A stretch of 46,009 nucleotides of DNA from Methylobacter sp. BlB1 (GCF_015476545.1 NZ_JADMKV010000034.1:1-46009); one strand, 5' to 3'; positions 17,207 to 26,214 are shown, numbered from the stretch's first letter. Numbers and translations are program-made. Notes: generated by a model not told the origin, from the letters alone.

Positions 17207-17701
17207 ATGATAGAGAGAGACCAAGAGGCGCCTTTTTTCAGAGCGATTAACCAGAATAATAAATTAGTGTATTTATCGGATTACTACGGCAAGAATGTCG
17301 TGCTGTATTTTTACCCGAAAGACGATACGCCCGGCTGCACGATAGAAGCCAATGACTTTACCTCGTTGGCCCAGGATTTTGCCGATCTGAATACCGTCGT
17401 GATAGGCGTCAGCAAAGACACCTGCGAGTGCCATAGAGCTTTTATAGACAAATATAACCTGAATGTGCCGTTGCTGGCCGATACCTCGGGCGAATTGTGC
17501 AACAAGTACGGCGTCTGGCAGGAAGTCGAAAAGGAAGGCGAAAAGAAAATGAAAATCGTGCGCTCGACTTTCATCATCAATCAGGACGGCAAGGTGGAAG
17601 AGGCCCTGTACAACGTCAATTCCGAAGGTCATGCGCAGGAAGTATTGGAGAAGGTGAAGCAGTTAGTTCCTAAAACCGAAAGCGGAGAAACTGCCGGCTG
17701 A
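17207..17701 (+). CDS. bcp: Peroxiredoxin, Bcp/PrxQ type
   Basis: 164 residues with the thioredoxin fold of Bcp. It reduces hydroperoxides in the cytoplasm. The peroxidatic Cys is Cys44 in PKDDTPGCTIEANDF, with the nearby Thr and the conserved Arg in RSTFII. Most Bcp proteins have a resolving Cys five residues later (CxxxxC); here that position is Asn49. Cys73, Cys75 and Cys98 exist and one may substitute, or the enzyme may work in one-Cys mode. The sequence AAGGAGGACTAATG gives a strong ribosome site. A partly paired palindrome follows the stop. Confidence 0.94.
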   Translation: MIERDQEAPFFRAINQNNKLVYLSDYYGKNVVLYFYPKDDTPGCTIEANDFTSLAQDFADLNTVVIGVSKDTCECHRAFIDKYNLNVPLLADTSGELCNKYGVWQEVEKEGEKKMKIVRSTFIINQDGKVEEALYNVNSEGHAQEVLEKVKQLVPKTESGETAG

Positions 17702-17712
17702 TACCCTTTATC

Positions 17713-17766
17713 AACCACTGAGGGCACAGAGATAAAAGTCGAAAAACATCTGTGCCCTTCGTGGTT
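17713..17766. repeat. Long palindromic repeat after bcp
   Basis: AACCACTGAGGGCACAGA (17713-17730) pairs with TCTGTGCCCTTCGTGGTT (17749-17766) except for two positions, with an 18-nt loop. It could serve as a terminator for bcp, though only a short T-containing tail follows. It resembles the dispersed CCACGAAGGGCACAGA-type repeats found in many bacteria. Confidence 0.65.
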
Positions 17767-17820
17767 ATCTTTCCTTATCTCAAATACTTCCACATTTTTA
17801 ATCGCTATTCCGTTCCAGCA

Positions 17821-19104
17821 ATGACCAAACCCAAACAGGACTTTTTTTCAGCAGGACTACGCGAATCCGATCCCGAAATATGGCAGGCCATTGCCGGCGA
17901 ACTAAACCGACAGCACGACCAGATCGAATTGATCGCCTCGGAGAATTTCGTCAGCCGCGCCGTATTGCAGGCGCAGGGCTCCATCCTGACCAACAAGACC
18001 GTCGAAGGCTATCCCGGCGGGCGCTACTACGGCGGCGCCGAATTCGCCGACCGCGTAGAACAGCTGGCGATCGACCGGGCCTGCCGCCTGTTCAACTGCC
18101 GCTACGCCAACGTGCAGCCCCATTCGGGCAGCAACGCCAATCAGGCGACTTTCCTGGCTCTGCTCGGCTACAGCGATACGATTTTGTCCATGGATGTGGC
18201 GGCGGGCGGCCATATCAGCCACGGTCATCCGGCGACCCAGACAGGGCGGCGTTACCGCATCGTCAGTTACGGCGTGAGCCGCGAGGATGAATGCATCGAT
18301 TATGCGGAAGTGCGACGGCTCGCACAGGCGTACAGACCCAAACTGATCATTGCCGGCGGTTCGGCTTACAGCCGGATTATCGATTTTCCCCGGTTAAGGG
18401 CAATTGCCGATGAGGTCGGGGCTTATCTGCTGGTCGATATGGCGCATTTCGCCGGTCTGGTCGCGACCGGTTATTATCCTGATCCGTTTCCGTATGCCCA
18501 CGTCGTGACGACGACCACCTACAAGAGCTTGCGCGGCGCGCGCGGCGGCATCATCCTGACCAATGACGAGACTATCGCCAAAAAAATAGCGGCTTCGGTC
18601 TTTCCCGGCGTACAGGGCTCGTTGCTGCTGCATGCGATTGCCGGCAAGGCCGTATGCCTGGGCGAAGCGCTGCAGCCTGAATTCAAGGCCTATAATGCTC
18701 AGGTGCTGGCCAATGCCAAAGCCTTGGCGGAAAGTCTGGCGAAGGCCGGATATCGCATCGTGTCCGGGCAGACCGATACCGGGCTCATGCTGGTCGATTT
18801 GACTGCCAAAGGACTTGACGGTGCCTGTGCCGTGGTTGCGCTGGAAAGAGCAGGGCTGACCTGCAACAAAAACCTGATTCCATTCGATCCGCTGCCGGCC
18901 GAGATTGCCTCGGGCATCCGCCTGTCGGCCAACGCCGGCACGACACGCGGTTTCGGCACCGCCGAGTTTGCACAAATCGCCGGCTGGATCGCCGAGGTAT
19001 TGGATGGGCTGGCCAACAATGCTGGTAATGCGGCTGTGGAAGCCCATGTCCGCGAGCAGGTTTCTGCCTTGTGCCGGGCATTCCCGATCTATTCTGAAAT
19101 TTAA
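17821..19104 (+). CDS. glyA: Serine hydroxymethyltransferase-like enzyme (divergent)
   Basis: 427 residues from 17821, the length of GlyA. PLP fold-type I enzyme expected to interconvert serine and glycine with tetrahydrofolate. Family marks: [54 protein letters not shown] and the PLP-lysine block [16 protein letters not shown]. The residue before the PLP lysine is nearly always His (THK) in SHMT; here it is Tyr. MDVAAGGH also replaces the usual S-L-x-x-G-G-H. These changes may mark a paralogue with altered reaction, such as an aldolase-like SHMT. The ATG at 17821 is chosen since the longer frame starts inside the repeat at 17713-17766; no strong ribosome site is visible. The SGNH gene follows 27 bp later, probably co-transcribed. 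Confidence 0.88.
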   Translation: MTKPKQDFFSAGLRESDPEIWQAIAGELNRQHDQIELIASENFVSRAVLQAQGSILTNKTVEGYPGGRYYGGAEFADRVEQLAIDRACRLFNCRYANVQPHSGSNANQATFLALLGYSDTILSMDVAAGGHISHGHPATQTGRRYRIVSYGVSREDECIDYAEVRRLAQAYRPKLIIAGGSAYSRIIDFPRLRAIADEVGAYLLVDMAHFAGLVATGYYPDPFPYAHVVTTTTYKSLRGARGGIILTNDETIAKKIAASVFPGVQGSLLLHAIAGKAVCLGEALQPEFKAYNAQVLANAKALAESLAKAGYRIVSGQTDTGLMLVDLTAKGLDGACAVVALERAGLTCNKNLIPFDPLPAEIASGIRLSANAGTTRGFGTAEFAQIAGWIAEVLDGLANNAGNAAVEAHVREQVSALCRAFPIYSEI

Positions 19105-19131
19105 CTATTGCTGCTAAAAGGCTTTAAACGC

Positions 19132-19758
19132 ATGAAGACGATACTCTGTTATGGCGACTCCAATACCTGGGGTTATATTCCGGGCACAGGCCAACGCTAT
19201 GCCCCTGAAATACGCTGGCCCGGCATTCTCAGCCGCGAACTCGGCAACGATTACCGTGTTGTCGAGGAAGGCCTCAGCGGACGCTATACGGTCTGGGACG
19301 AACCGTTCCGGCCCGGCCGCAACGGCGCGGCGCTGCTGCTGCCGCTGCTGCAGTCGCACGCGCCGCTGGACCTCGTGATTCTGATGCTGGGCACAAATGA
19401 CGTGCTGCATTTCAGGGACAACACGGCTTTCGATGCGGCGCGCGGCGCAGGCATACTGATCGACATCGTGCAAAAAAGCAGTTGCGGGCCGGATGATCTG
19501 CCGCCTGATGTGCTGTTGGTCAGCCCGCCCAGAATCACCCAGCTTTCCGCCGAGCTTGGCCTGAAGTGCCATGGTTTGCCTGAGCGGTCAGCAGAGTTCG
19601 AGCAACATTACGCTGCCGTCGCCAGCGCGGCCGGATGCTATTTCATTGATGCCGCCGATTATTGCGAGCCCAGCCCCGTCGACGGCGTGCATCTGGATGA
19701 AGCAGGGCATCTGGCGCTGGGCATGGCGATGGCTGCCAAGGTGCAGGCCTGCATTTAG
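19132..19758 (+). CDS. SGNH/GDSL-family hydrolase
   Basis: 208 residues. The block I motif is CYGDSNTWGY (nucleophile Ser), block III is LMLGTNDVL, and block V is DGVHLDEAGH with the catalytic Asp and His. The family removes acyl or acetyl groups from lipids, thioesters or sugars. There is no signal peptide, so it is cytoplasmic; the closest in style are arylesterase/TesA-like proteins that begin M-K-x-I-L-C-Y-G-D-S-N-T-W-G. The substrate is unknown. The start at 19132 fits the family; an upstream frame from 19108 adds eight residues. It follows the SHMT gene closely. It converges with the His-rich lipoprotein gene 36 bp away. Confidence 0.88.
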   Translation: MKTILCYGDSNTWGYIPGTGQRYAPEIRWPGILSRELGNDYRVVEEGLSGRYTVWDEPFRPGRNGAALLLPLLQSHAPLDLVILMLGTNDVLHFRDNTAFDAARGAGILIDIVQKSSCGPDDLPPDVLLVSPPRITQLSAELGLKCHGLPERSAEFEQHYAAVASAAGCYFIDAADYCEPSPVDGVHLDEAGHLALGMAMAAKVQACI

Positions 19759-19794
19759 CCAGGCCTGTTTGAAATAAAAGCTGAGTTAAGCCCG

Positions 19795-20418
19795 CTATTC
19801 GTAGCGGCCGTGCTGATGTGAGCGGCCATCCCCGCGATTCCCGTGTTGCTGGCGGTTGCCGTTCCAGCGCCCTTGCTGTTCGGCATGGCCCGGTCCTCTG
19901 GGTTCGCCTTGACGAGGTCCGCGATTTTCATGCTGCCAGCTATGGTTATCTCTTGCCCCTCCAAATTGCCCTGGATTAAAGCGGCCGCCTGCAGGCGCTG
20001 TGCGCTCAATACTGGGCCAGTGCCTCTGGTGATTATCATCCCGGAACCTTGGCTGCGCAGTATGCTCTGGTATTCTGCGATCTTCCCTATGGGCTCTATG
20101 GTCTTCATGCTGCCAATGAGGTTGTTCCCAGCGATGTGAGTCGGCGTGGGGTCTCTGATCGGGGTAATAATGCTCATGCGGCGCTCTGCCATATTCGGCT
20201 TGCCGGCGCGGCTGATAGACATCATGAAAATGATCACTGCCCGAACTGTAGTGTCTATGTCCATAATCCGGCATACTTCGGTAATAATCCCTTTCTATGA
20301 CCGTATAGCCGCCGCCATAAGATACGCTATCGGGATAATAGGCGCCGGAATAATGGGCGCAGGCGCTCAGCAGCAGTATTGAACCGACAGCAAATATCTT
20401 TTTAATTAATGCGTTCAT
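19795..20418 (-). CDS. His-rich predicted lipoprotein
   Basis: 207 residues. The N-terminal MNALIKKIFAVGSILLLSAC ends in the lipobox LSAC, so the protein should be lipid-anchored in the cell envelope. The rest is hydrophilic, low in hydrophobic residues and rich in His (22 in total), Arg, Gln, Asn, Gly and Tyr, with clusters such as HRHYSSGSDHFHD, HWQHEDHRAH and HQHGRYE. This composition suggests metal binding (zinc, nickel or copper) or a disordered surface protein. No family recognised. The start is well placed before a divergent ppnN gene. An overlapping frame on the same strand is a shadow. Confidence 0.75.
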   Translation of the reverse strand: MNALIKKIFAVGSILLLSACAHYSGAYYPDSVSYGGGYTVIERDYYRSMPDYGHRHYSSGSDHFHDVYQPRRQAEYGRAPHEHYYPDQRPHADSHRWEQPHWQHEDHRAHREDRRIPEHTAQPRFRDDNHQRHWPSIERTAPAGGRFNPGQFGGARDNHSWQHENRGPRQGEPRGPGHAEQQGRWNGNRQQHGNRGDGRSHQHGRYE

Positions 20419-20596
20419 GTGTTATATCCTTGGATAGGCGGGTTTTGGCTGGAGCATAGGGCAAGAATGCTGAATGATAAATGAACTGCCGGGAAAACAG
20501 TGGCGCATAGAGCCGTTTTCTCCGATGAGTCGTACCGAACCTGAGAGTGCAGGCGGTAGGCAATTTAGACAATACAAATAGTTAAAGGAATATACA

Positions 20597-21967
20597 ATGA
20601 AACATAAAGTAGTCGATGCATTAATTTCCCCCGAAGGTCGTCTCGATGTGCTGTCCAAGATTGAAGTCAGCAAACTGCTGGATACCAGCCAGGGCGGACT
20701 GTACCAGGTATTCCGCAACTGTTCGCTGGCGGTGCTGAACTGCGGCAGCGCCATGGATGACGGCAAGGAACTCCTGGAACGCTACTCGTCGTTCGATATT
20801 CACGTGATTCAGGAAGAGCGCGGCATCAAGCTGGAAGTGACAGGCGCGCCCGCGCATGCTTTTGTCGACGGCAAGATGATCAAAGGCATCAATGAACACC
20901 TGTTCGCCGTGCTGCGCGATATTATTTACGTCAGCGATGAGATCAACGACAATCCGAAATTCAATCTGCAGACCTCGGACGGCATTACCAACGCCGTTTT
21001 TCATATCATGCGCAACGCCAATATCCTGCGCCCGATGACCAATCCGAACCTGGTCGTGTGCTGGGGCGGGCACTCGATCAGCCGTATTGAATACGATTAT
21101 TCCAAGCAGGTCGGGCATGAATTGGGCCTGCGCGGGCTGGATATCTGTACCGGCTGCGGGCCGGGTGCGATGAAAGGGCCGATGAAGGGCGCCGCCGTCG
21201 CTCACTCCAAGCAGCGCATCAAGAACGGCCAGTATCTGGGCATTTCGGAGCCGGGCATTATCGCGGCCGAATCCCCAAATCCGATCGTGAACGATCTTGT
21301 CATCATGCCGGATATTGAAAAACGGCTGGAAGCCTTCGTGCGTACCGGCCACGGCATTATCGTATTTCCCGGCGGTGCCGGCACGGCCGAGGAAATCCTG
21401 TACATCCTGGGCGTTCTGCTGCATCCCGATAATAAAGACATGCCGTTTCCGCTGATCTTCACCGGCCCCGACACCGCCATCGACTATTTCAATGAAATCG
21501 ACCGTTTTATCGGCGGCACGCTAGGGCCTAAAGCGCAGCAGCGTTATCAGATTATTGTCGACAATCCCGTCCAGGTCGCGCGCGAAATGCATGAAGGCAT
21601 CAAGCAGGTGCGCAGTTTCCGCAAGGAAAAAGGCGATGCCTACTATTTCAACTGGTCGTTGAAGGTCGATCCGGTATTCCAGCATCCGTTTATTCCCACG
21701 CATGAAAACATGCGAAACCTGGCCCTGCACAAGAATCAGGAAACGCATGTGCTGGCCGCCAACCTGCGCCGGACCTTCTCGGGCATCGTCGCCGGCAACG
21801 TAAAAGCCGACGGCATACGCACCATCGAGCAATACGGCCATTTCGAAATTCGCGGCGATGCCGGCATCATGAAGCTGATGGATTCCTTGTTGGCCTCATT
21901 TGTCGCGCAGCAACGCATGAAGCTGCCCGGCAAGGCCTATTCGCCTTGTTATCGCGTCATCAAATAA
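20597..21967 (+). CDS. ppnN: Pyrimidine/purine 5'-nucleotide nucleosidase PpnN
   Basis: 456 residues, E. coli PpnN (YgdH) is 454. It hydrolyses nucleoside monophosphates to base and ribose-5-phosphate and is controlled by (p)ppGpp in E. coli. The N-terminal domain begins VVDALISPEGRLDVLSKIEV as in the family. The LOG (lysine decarboxylase-like) core has VCWGGHSISRIEYDYSKQVG, TGCGPGAMKGPMKG and the signature PGGAGTAEEILYILG. The C-terminus SPCYRVIK is also typical. RBS AAAGGAATATACA precedes the ATG. topB follows 44 bp later from its own promoter. Confidence 0.95.
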   Translation: MKHKVVDALISPEGRLDVLSKIEVSKLLDTSQGGLYQVFRNCSLAVLNCGSAMDDGKELLERYSSFDIHVIQEERGIKLEVTGAPAHAFVDGKMIKGINEHLFAVLRDIIYVSDEINDNPKFNLQTSDGITNAVFHIMRNANILRPMTNPNLVVCWGGHSISRIEYDYSKQVGHELGLRGLDICTGCGPGAMKGPMKGAAVAHSKQRIKNGQYLGISEPGIIAAESPNPIVNDLVIMPDIEKRLEAFVRTGHGIIVFPGGAGTAEEILYILGVLLHPDNKDMPFPLIFTGPDTAIDYFNEIDRFIGGTLGPKAQQRYQIIVDNPVQVAREMHEGIKQVRSFRKEKGDAYYFNWSLKVDPVFQHPFIPTHENMRNLALHKNQETHVLAANLRRTFSGIVAGNVKADGIRTIEQYGHFEIRGDAGIMKLMDSLLASFVAQQRMKLPGKAYSPCYRVIK

Positions 21968-21974
21968 GGGGATT

Positions 21975-21983
21975 TGCTATAAT
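21975..21983 (+). promoter_or_regulatory. Extended -10 promoter of topB
   Basis: TGCTATAAT is a perfect extended -10 element (TGnTATAAT) 29 bases before the topB ATG. No good -35 element is seen at 16-18 bp, as is allowed for extended -10 promoters. Confidence 0.7.
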
Positions 21984-22011
21984 GGGCAAGTATTAGCGTG
22001 CTCATTGTTCT

Positions 22012-24333
22012 ATGAAAGTCATCTTAACGGAGAAGCCGTCAGTCGCCCGCGACATAGCCCGCTGCTTGAACATCCGCAACAAGCGCGACGGCTATTTCGA
22101 GGGCAACGGCTACCGGATCACCTGGGCCTTCGGGCATCTGGTCGAGTTGAAAGAACCGGACGACTATCACAAGGAATGGAAGCGCTGGTCTTTGGAAGCG
22201 CTGCCCATCATTCCCGAAAAATTCGGCCTGAAAGCGCGCGGCGATGCCTCGGCCAAAAAGCAGCTCAACACCATCAAGCATTTATTCAAAGAAGCCGATG
22301 AAATCATCTGCGCGACTGACGCGGGACGGGAAGGCGAGCTGATCTTCCGCTACATCCTGTCCTGGAGCCAATGCCTGAGCAAGCCGTTCAAGCGCCTGTG
22401 GATCAGCTCATTAACGGATGAAGCCATACGCAAAGGCTTTGCCCAATTACAGGACGGCAGGCTTTATGACAATCTCTATCGCGCCGCCAAATGCCGCAGC
22501 GAGTCGGACTGGATCGTCGGCCTGAACGCCACGCGGCTTTATACGCTGAAATTCGGCCAGAACTGCACGCTGTGGACCATAGGCCGCGTTCAGACGCCCG
22601 TGCTGGCGCTGATCGTACAGCGCGATGCGGAGATTGCCAACTTTATTCCCAAGGATTTCTGGGAATTGCAGACGCTGTACCGTAACACGGTTTTCCAGTA
22701 CGCCGGCGGGCGCTTTGACCAGCAGGTCGATGCCGAGGCGCTGCTGCATCGCGTTGATGGGCACCCGTTTCAGATTACGGCCGTCAAGGGCAAGCAGGAG
22801 ACGGTCAACCCGCCCTTGCTGTACGATCTGACCGATCTGCAGAAAGACATGAGCATGCGCTACGGCTTCACGGCCGATCGCACCCTGACCTGCGCCCAGC
22901 AATTGTACGAGAAGAAGCACATCACCTATCCGCGTACGGACAGCCGTTATTTGAGCACCGACATGAAAGCCGGCATGAAGCCGCTGCTGGAGAAACTGCG
23001 CGGGCCGTTCGGGCCGCAGATAGCGCCGCTCGACCTGGACAAACTGACGCTGAACGCGCGTTATTTCAATAATGCCAAGGTCACCGATCACCACGCCATC
23101 ATCCCGACCACGACGCTGCCCGGCAACCTGTCCTACGATGAGGAAAAGCTTTACCAGGCCATCGCCATACGCTTTATCGCGGCTTTTTATCCGCCCTGCA
23201 TCAAGCAGGTCACGACGGTTCAGGGCGAAACCAACCAGGTGCAATTCAAAACCACCGGCACGGTGATCGTGTCGCCGGGCTGGCAGGCGCTGTACAAAAA
23301 CGACGAGAAAAAGGACAAAGAGCAAAAGATCCTGCCTGAATTCATGCAGGGCGAGACGGGCCCGCATCAGCCTTCGGTCAGCCAGGGCAAGACCACGCCG
23401 CCCAAGCCGTACACGGAAGCGGCCTTGTTGAGCATGATGGAATCGGCGGGCAAGACCTGTGACGATGAAACGCTTAAGGAAGCGCTCAAGGAAAAGGGGC
23501 TGGGAACGCCGGCAACAAGAGCCGCCATTATAGAAACGCTGATCAAGCGCGGCTACATCGAGCGCCAGAAGAAAAACCTGCTCAGCACCGAGTCGGGCCG
23601 CCATCTGATCGCCATTATTGCCGACGACAGGCTGAAGTCGGCGGCCATGACCGGTGAATGGGAATCCAAGCTCAAGAAAATAGAACAGCACGCCTATGAC
23701 CCCGACCAATTCATGGCCGAAATCATCCAGTTCACCCAAAAGATCAAGGATGAATCGACTAGGCCGCTTTATGACGCCGGCAAACTGGGCGCGTGCCCGC
23801 TGTGCCATAAGCCGGTCATTGAAGGGCGTAAAGGCTATGGTTGCAGCGGCTGGAAGGAAGGCTGCCAATTCGTGCTTTGGAAGGAAGTCTATGGCGTGCC
23901 GGTTACGCACGAACTGGCCAGTCAGCTGCTGCAGAATGGCCGGACCCTGCAAGCCTATAAAGTCCATGTCGGCGATGAGGTCTTCAACGCCCAGCTGACT
24001 CTGAACGCGCAAGGCGAGGCAGGCTATATCAAAGCCGCCGACAAATCGGCACCCGTTGCCAAAGAAGCGATTGCCGCCTGTCCGTTATGCAGCGGCCAGA
24101 TCATCGAAACGCCCAAAGCCTACAGTTGCAGTGAATGGCGCAACGGCTGCAAGGCCGTGATCTGGAAAACCATCGCGCACAAGAAAATCACGGCCGCGAT
24201 GGCGAAAAAAATGATCGCTACCGGCCAGACGGGCGTGCTGAAAGGCTTTAAATCGGCTAAAGGCAGCGCCTTCGACGCCAATTTGAAGTTCGTCGACGGC
24301 AAGGTTCAAATGGACTTCAGCAAGCCCGCTTGA
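22012..24333 (+). CDS. topB: DNA topoisomerase III
   Basis: 773 residues, a type IA topoisomerase that decatenates DNA by single-strand passage. The TOPRIM metal site is ATDAGREGEL (about 101-110), and the active tyrosine is Tyr306 in ITYPRTDSRYL. Other family blocks are VGLNATRLYT, GRVQTPVLAL and the conserved LGTPATRAAIIETL. The C-terminus holds two zinc-finger-like units: ACPLCHKPVIEGRKGYGCSG (about residue 590) and ACPLCSGQIIETPKAYSCSE, each followed by a C-x-F/A-V-[LI]-W-K stretch, as in the topC_rpt domains. An extended -10 promoter lies just upstream and ssb follows 50 bp later, also with its own -10. Confidence 0.96.
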   Translation: MKVILTEKPSVARDIARCLNIRNKRDGYFEGNGYRITWAFGHLVELKEPDDYHKEWKRWSLEALPIIPEKFGLKARGDASAKKQLNTIKHLFKEADEIICATDAGREGELIFRYILSWSQCLSKPFKRLWISSLTDEAIRKGFAQLQDGRLYDNLYRAAKCRSESDWIVGLNATRLYTLKFGQNCTLWTIGRVQTPVLALIVQRDAEIANFIPKDFWELQTLYRNTVFQYAGGRFDQQVDAEALLHRVDGHPFQITAVKGKQETVNPPLLYDLTDLQKDMSMRYGFTADRTLTCAQQLYEKKHITYPRTDSRYLSTDMKAGMKPLLEKLRGPFGPQIAPLDLDKLTLNARYFNNAKVTDHHAIIPTTTLPGNLSYDEEKLYQAIAIRFIAAFYPPCIKQVTTVQGETNQVQFKTTGTVIVSPGWQALYKNDEKKDKEQKILPEFMQGETGPHQPSVSQGKTTPPKPYTEAALLSMMESAGKTCDDETLKEALKEKGLGTPATRAAIIETLIKRGYIERQKKNLLSTESGRHLIAIIADDRLKSAAMTGEWESKLKKIEQHAYDPDQFMAEIIQFTQKIKDESTRPLYDAGKLGACPLCHKPVIEGRKGYGCSGWKEGCQFVLWKEVYGVPVTHELASQLLQNGRTLQAYKVHVGDEVFNAQLTLNAQGEAGYIKAADKSAPVAKEAIAACPLCSGQIIETPKAYSCSEWRNGCKAVIWKTIAHKKITAAMAKKMIATGQTGVLKGFKSAKGSAFDANLKFVDGKVQMDFSKPA

Positions 24334-24348
24334 GGTCTCGATATAAGG

Positions 24349-24354
24349 TATAAT
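24349..24354 (+). promoter_or_regulatory. -10 element of the ssb promoter
   Basis: TATAAT 30 bases before the ssb ATG, downstream of the topB stop. No consensus -35 is found at the right spacing, so the call rests on the -10 and position. Confidence 0.55.
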
Positions 24355-24383
24355 AGCCGTTTGATCAATCACGAGAGATAAAG

Positions 24384-24845
24384 ATGAGCAACGTACTCAG
24401 TTTTACAGGCACTGTCGGTCGTGACGCGGAAGTCAGGTATCTGCCATCAGGCCAGGCCGTGTTGAATGTCAGTGTCGCCAACAATATCGGCTTCGGCGAC
24501 AAGCAGCAGACGCTATGGTTCACAGTGGTCTTGTGGGGCAAGCGCGCCGAAGGCCAATTGCAGAATTACCTGAAAAAAGGCCAGCAGGTGTTCGTTTCCG
24601 GCGAACTGACTCAGAGGGAATATCAGGCCAAAGACGGTTCCACCAGAACCAGCCTGGAAGTGAACGCCAATATTCTGGATCTGGTAGGCCCGCGTAACGC
24701 CGAGGGCGCTCGAAGCGAGCCGCAATCCCAGCAAAGAGGCAGACAAAACTATCAGTCATCGGGCGCGCGCGAGCCATCATATGCTCAGCAGGATAGCGGC
24801 CACGATAATTTCGATGCGCCTTATGATGACGATATTCCGTTCTAG
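24384..24845 (+). CDS. ssb: Single-stranded DNA-binding protein
   Basis: 153 residues, a homotetrameric OB-fold SSB. The N-terminal domain starts MSNVLSFTGTVGRDAEVRYLPSGQAVLNVSVA and includes W-F-T-V-V-L-W-G-K-R-A-E. The Gln/Arg/Ser-rich linker is disordered, and the protein ends DDDIPF, the acidic tip that recruits repair and replication partners. A GAGAGATAAAG ribosome site precedes the ATG. An intrinsic terminator follows at 24882-24907. The neighbour topB suits a DNA maintenance cluster. Confidence 0.97.
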   Translation: MSNVLSFTGTVGRDAEVRYLPSGQAVLNVSVANNIGFGDKQQTLWFTVVLWGKRAEGQLQNYLKKGQQVFVSGELTQREYQAKDGSTRTSLEVNANILDLVGPRNAEGARSEPQSQQRGRQNYQSSGAREPSYAQQDSGHDNFDAPYDDDIPF

Positions 24846-24881
24846 GAGTTACCTGAGACTGGTTTTGTAAATAATTTAAAT

Positions 24882-24907
24882 AAGCCCCTGATCAAAGGGG
24901 CTTTTTT
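24882..24907 (+). terminator. Intrinsic terminator of ssb
   Basis: AAGCCCCT, loop GATCA, AAGGGGCTT followed by TTTTT. It is a compact stem with a T-run, 37 bases after the ssb stop. Confidence 0.92.
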
Positions 24908-24938
24908 GTATGAGATAAAATCTATCGGCAGGTACAGG

Positions 24939-25394
24939 ATGGATAAAAAACAGAACGACTTCGAATCCAGCCGACCCGCAGTGGCGGCTAATGAATTGGG
25001 CTTGGTTTTGCAGCCGGGCGGCAGCAAAAAACTGGCCGAAATACGCCGCAAGGTCAAAACGAACTTGCCGCCCGTTGAGCCGGCTAATGTTGATCATGAA
25101 ATACCGGCAGACTTAAAGCCCGAGATTGCCGCAGAGCTGAAGAAAGCCCGCAAGCTCGTCGATGAAAGAATCGCGGCGATTATGAGCCGTTTTCCTGCAG
25201 GCAAGCAGAATAAGATGTTCGGCTTCAGGTATGGTTCTGTTGATGTTATCAAGCGCATGGCTATGAATGCTGCGTTTAAACGGTTAGGCATGCCGGACAA
25301 TCAGGTCAGGATGAGGCTGATTGCTGGGCTGGATTATTATGGCAAGGTTTCAGGGGCGGAGGAAACCAAGCCAAACTCTCCGACTGCTGAGTAA
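24939..25394 (+). CDS. Conserved hypothetical cytoplasmic protein
   Basis: 151 residues, family not recognised. There is no signal peptide or membrane segment. It is charged (many Lys, Glu, Arg) and probably helical: segments PEIAAELKKARKLVDERIAAIMSRF (about 65-90) and VDVIKRMAMNAAFKRLGM. A basic-aromatic stretch GKQNKMFGFRYGS lies between. The ATG at 24939 is chosen because MDKKQNDF follows CAGGTACAGG; a longer frame starts inside the ssb terminator tail at 24906. It converges with the pseudopilin gene (ends 25435). Possibly a small DNA- or RNA-associated protein; that is only suggested by its charge and its place after ssb. Confidence 0.55.
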   Translation: MDKKQNDFESSRPAVAANELGLVLQPGGSKKLAEIRRKVKTNLPPVEPANVDHEIPADLKPEIAAELKKARKLVDERIAAIMSRFPAGKQNKMFGFRYGSVDVIKRMAMNAAFKRLGMPDNQVRMRLIAGLDYYGKVSGAEETKPNSPTAE

Positions 25395-25434
25395 ATTTAT
25401 ACGCTACAGAATGTAAGCTCTTCTTGGGCAGTTA

Positions 25435-26145
25435 TTACTCATCGCAAGATTTGTTGTTGCCAGGATCGGGGATTTTCAGGAATAAAACGCGGTCATCGCT
25501 TCGGTTGGATGCGTCAGAGGATTGAATGGTTGTATCGATTGCAGCATCGCCAAATCCGAGACCGCTGCCAGGGCCTGCGGAAACCAGACGGGCATAATCG
25601 GGTTGCAGGGCGCCGCCAAAATAGGGAATCTGTAAAATGACAGGCCGGTGCCAGCCGTCAAAAACCTGCGAGCCGGTATCGGTCGTTATATTGACATGCA
25701 CATAAGCAGTGGTTGCGGGGGCGGTTGGATCAAATACCGTTCCAAAGCTGTCATGGAGAGTACCATTAATGACACTGCCGGTTAATAAATACGGTCCGCG
25801 CCAGCCTGTGTCAGTTTTGGGATTGTATTCCGGCCAATCTGCGGCTGGATCAGCGCCGTTGCCGTCGCCGGCAACAAATAAATATTTCAAATTATAGTCG
25901 GTATCTCCTCGATCCGACGGATAGGATCCCAAGGTATCAGCATAATATCCAGGCCCCGCCGCACCGCCCATGATTGCCTGCTTGACGGCTTGTAGGGTTG
26001 CATCGGTTGCCTTACACATGGCCGCGCCGCCTGTGCCGCCGACATAAGGTACAACGAGACCAGCCAGAGCAATCAGCACCAACAATACTACCGTTATTTC
26101 TAATAGCGTCATGCCTGATTGCATTGCTTTGTGAAACCGTTTCAT
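25435..26145 (-). CDS. Type IV pilin-like/pseudopilin protein
   Basis: 236 residues. The N-terminus MKRFHKAMQSG^MTLLEITVVLLVLIALAG is a class III prepilin leader: cleavage after Gly11, Glu at +5 of the mature protein, then a long hydrophobic helix. The helix is followed by VVPYVGG, a signature shared with the large pilin at 37739-38659. The globular part has several Cys near the N-side and C-terminus (CDE ending) and GspG-like glycine/aspartate-rich loops (SDRGDTDYNLKYLF, GWRGPYLLTGS). It is the last gene of the minus-strand pilus locus, 69 bp after the Cys-repeat pilin. It is probably a minor component of the fibre; its exact role is unknown. Confidence 0.85.
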   Translation of the reverse strand: MKRFHKAMQSGMTLLEITVVLLVLIALAGLVVPYVGGTGGAAMCKATDATLQAVKQAIMGGAAGPGYYADTLGSYPSDRGDTDYNLKYLFVAGDGNGADPAADWPEYNPKTDTGWRGPYLLTGSVINGTLHDSFGTVFDPTAPATTAYVHVNITTDTGSQVFDGWHRPVILQIPYFGGALQPDYARLVSAGPGSGLGFGDAAIDTTIQSSDASNRSDDRVLFLKIPDPGNNKSCDE

Positions 26146-26214
26146 TATTTTGTTCTTATCTATTTGGTACGAATCTTAATTGAAATGCCAAAGAAATTTC
26201 TGCCTCGAACACTT

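Noticed and set aside
19755-20264. Overlapping 169-codon frame within the His-rich lipoprotein gene
   Set aside because: The other frame has a signal peptide with lipobox and a ribosome site; this one is out of frame.
22447-24012. 521-codon open frame opposite topB
   Set aside because: Antisense to the conserved topoisomerase; Arg/Val/Leu-rich shadow without a ribosome site.
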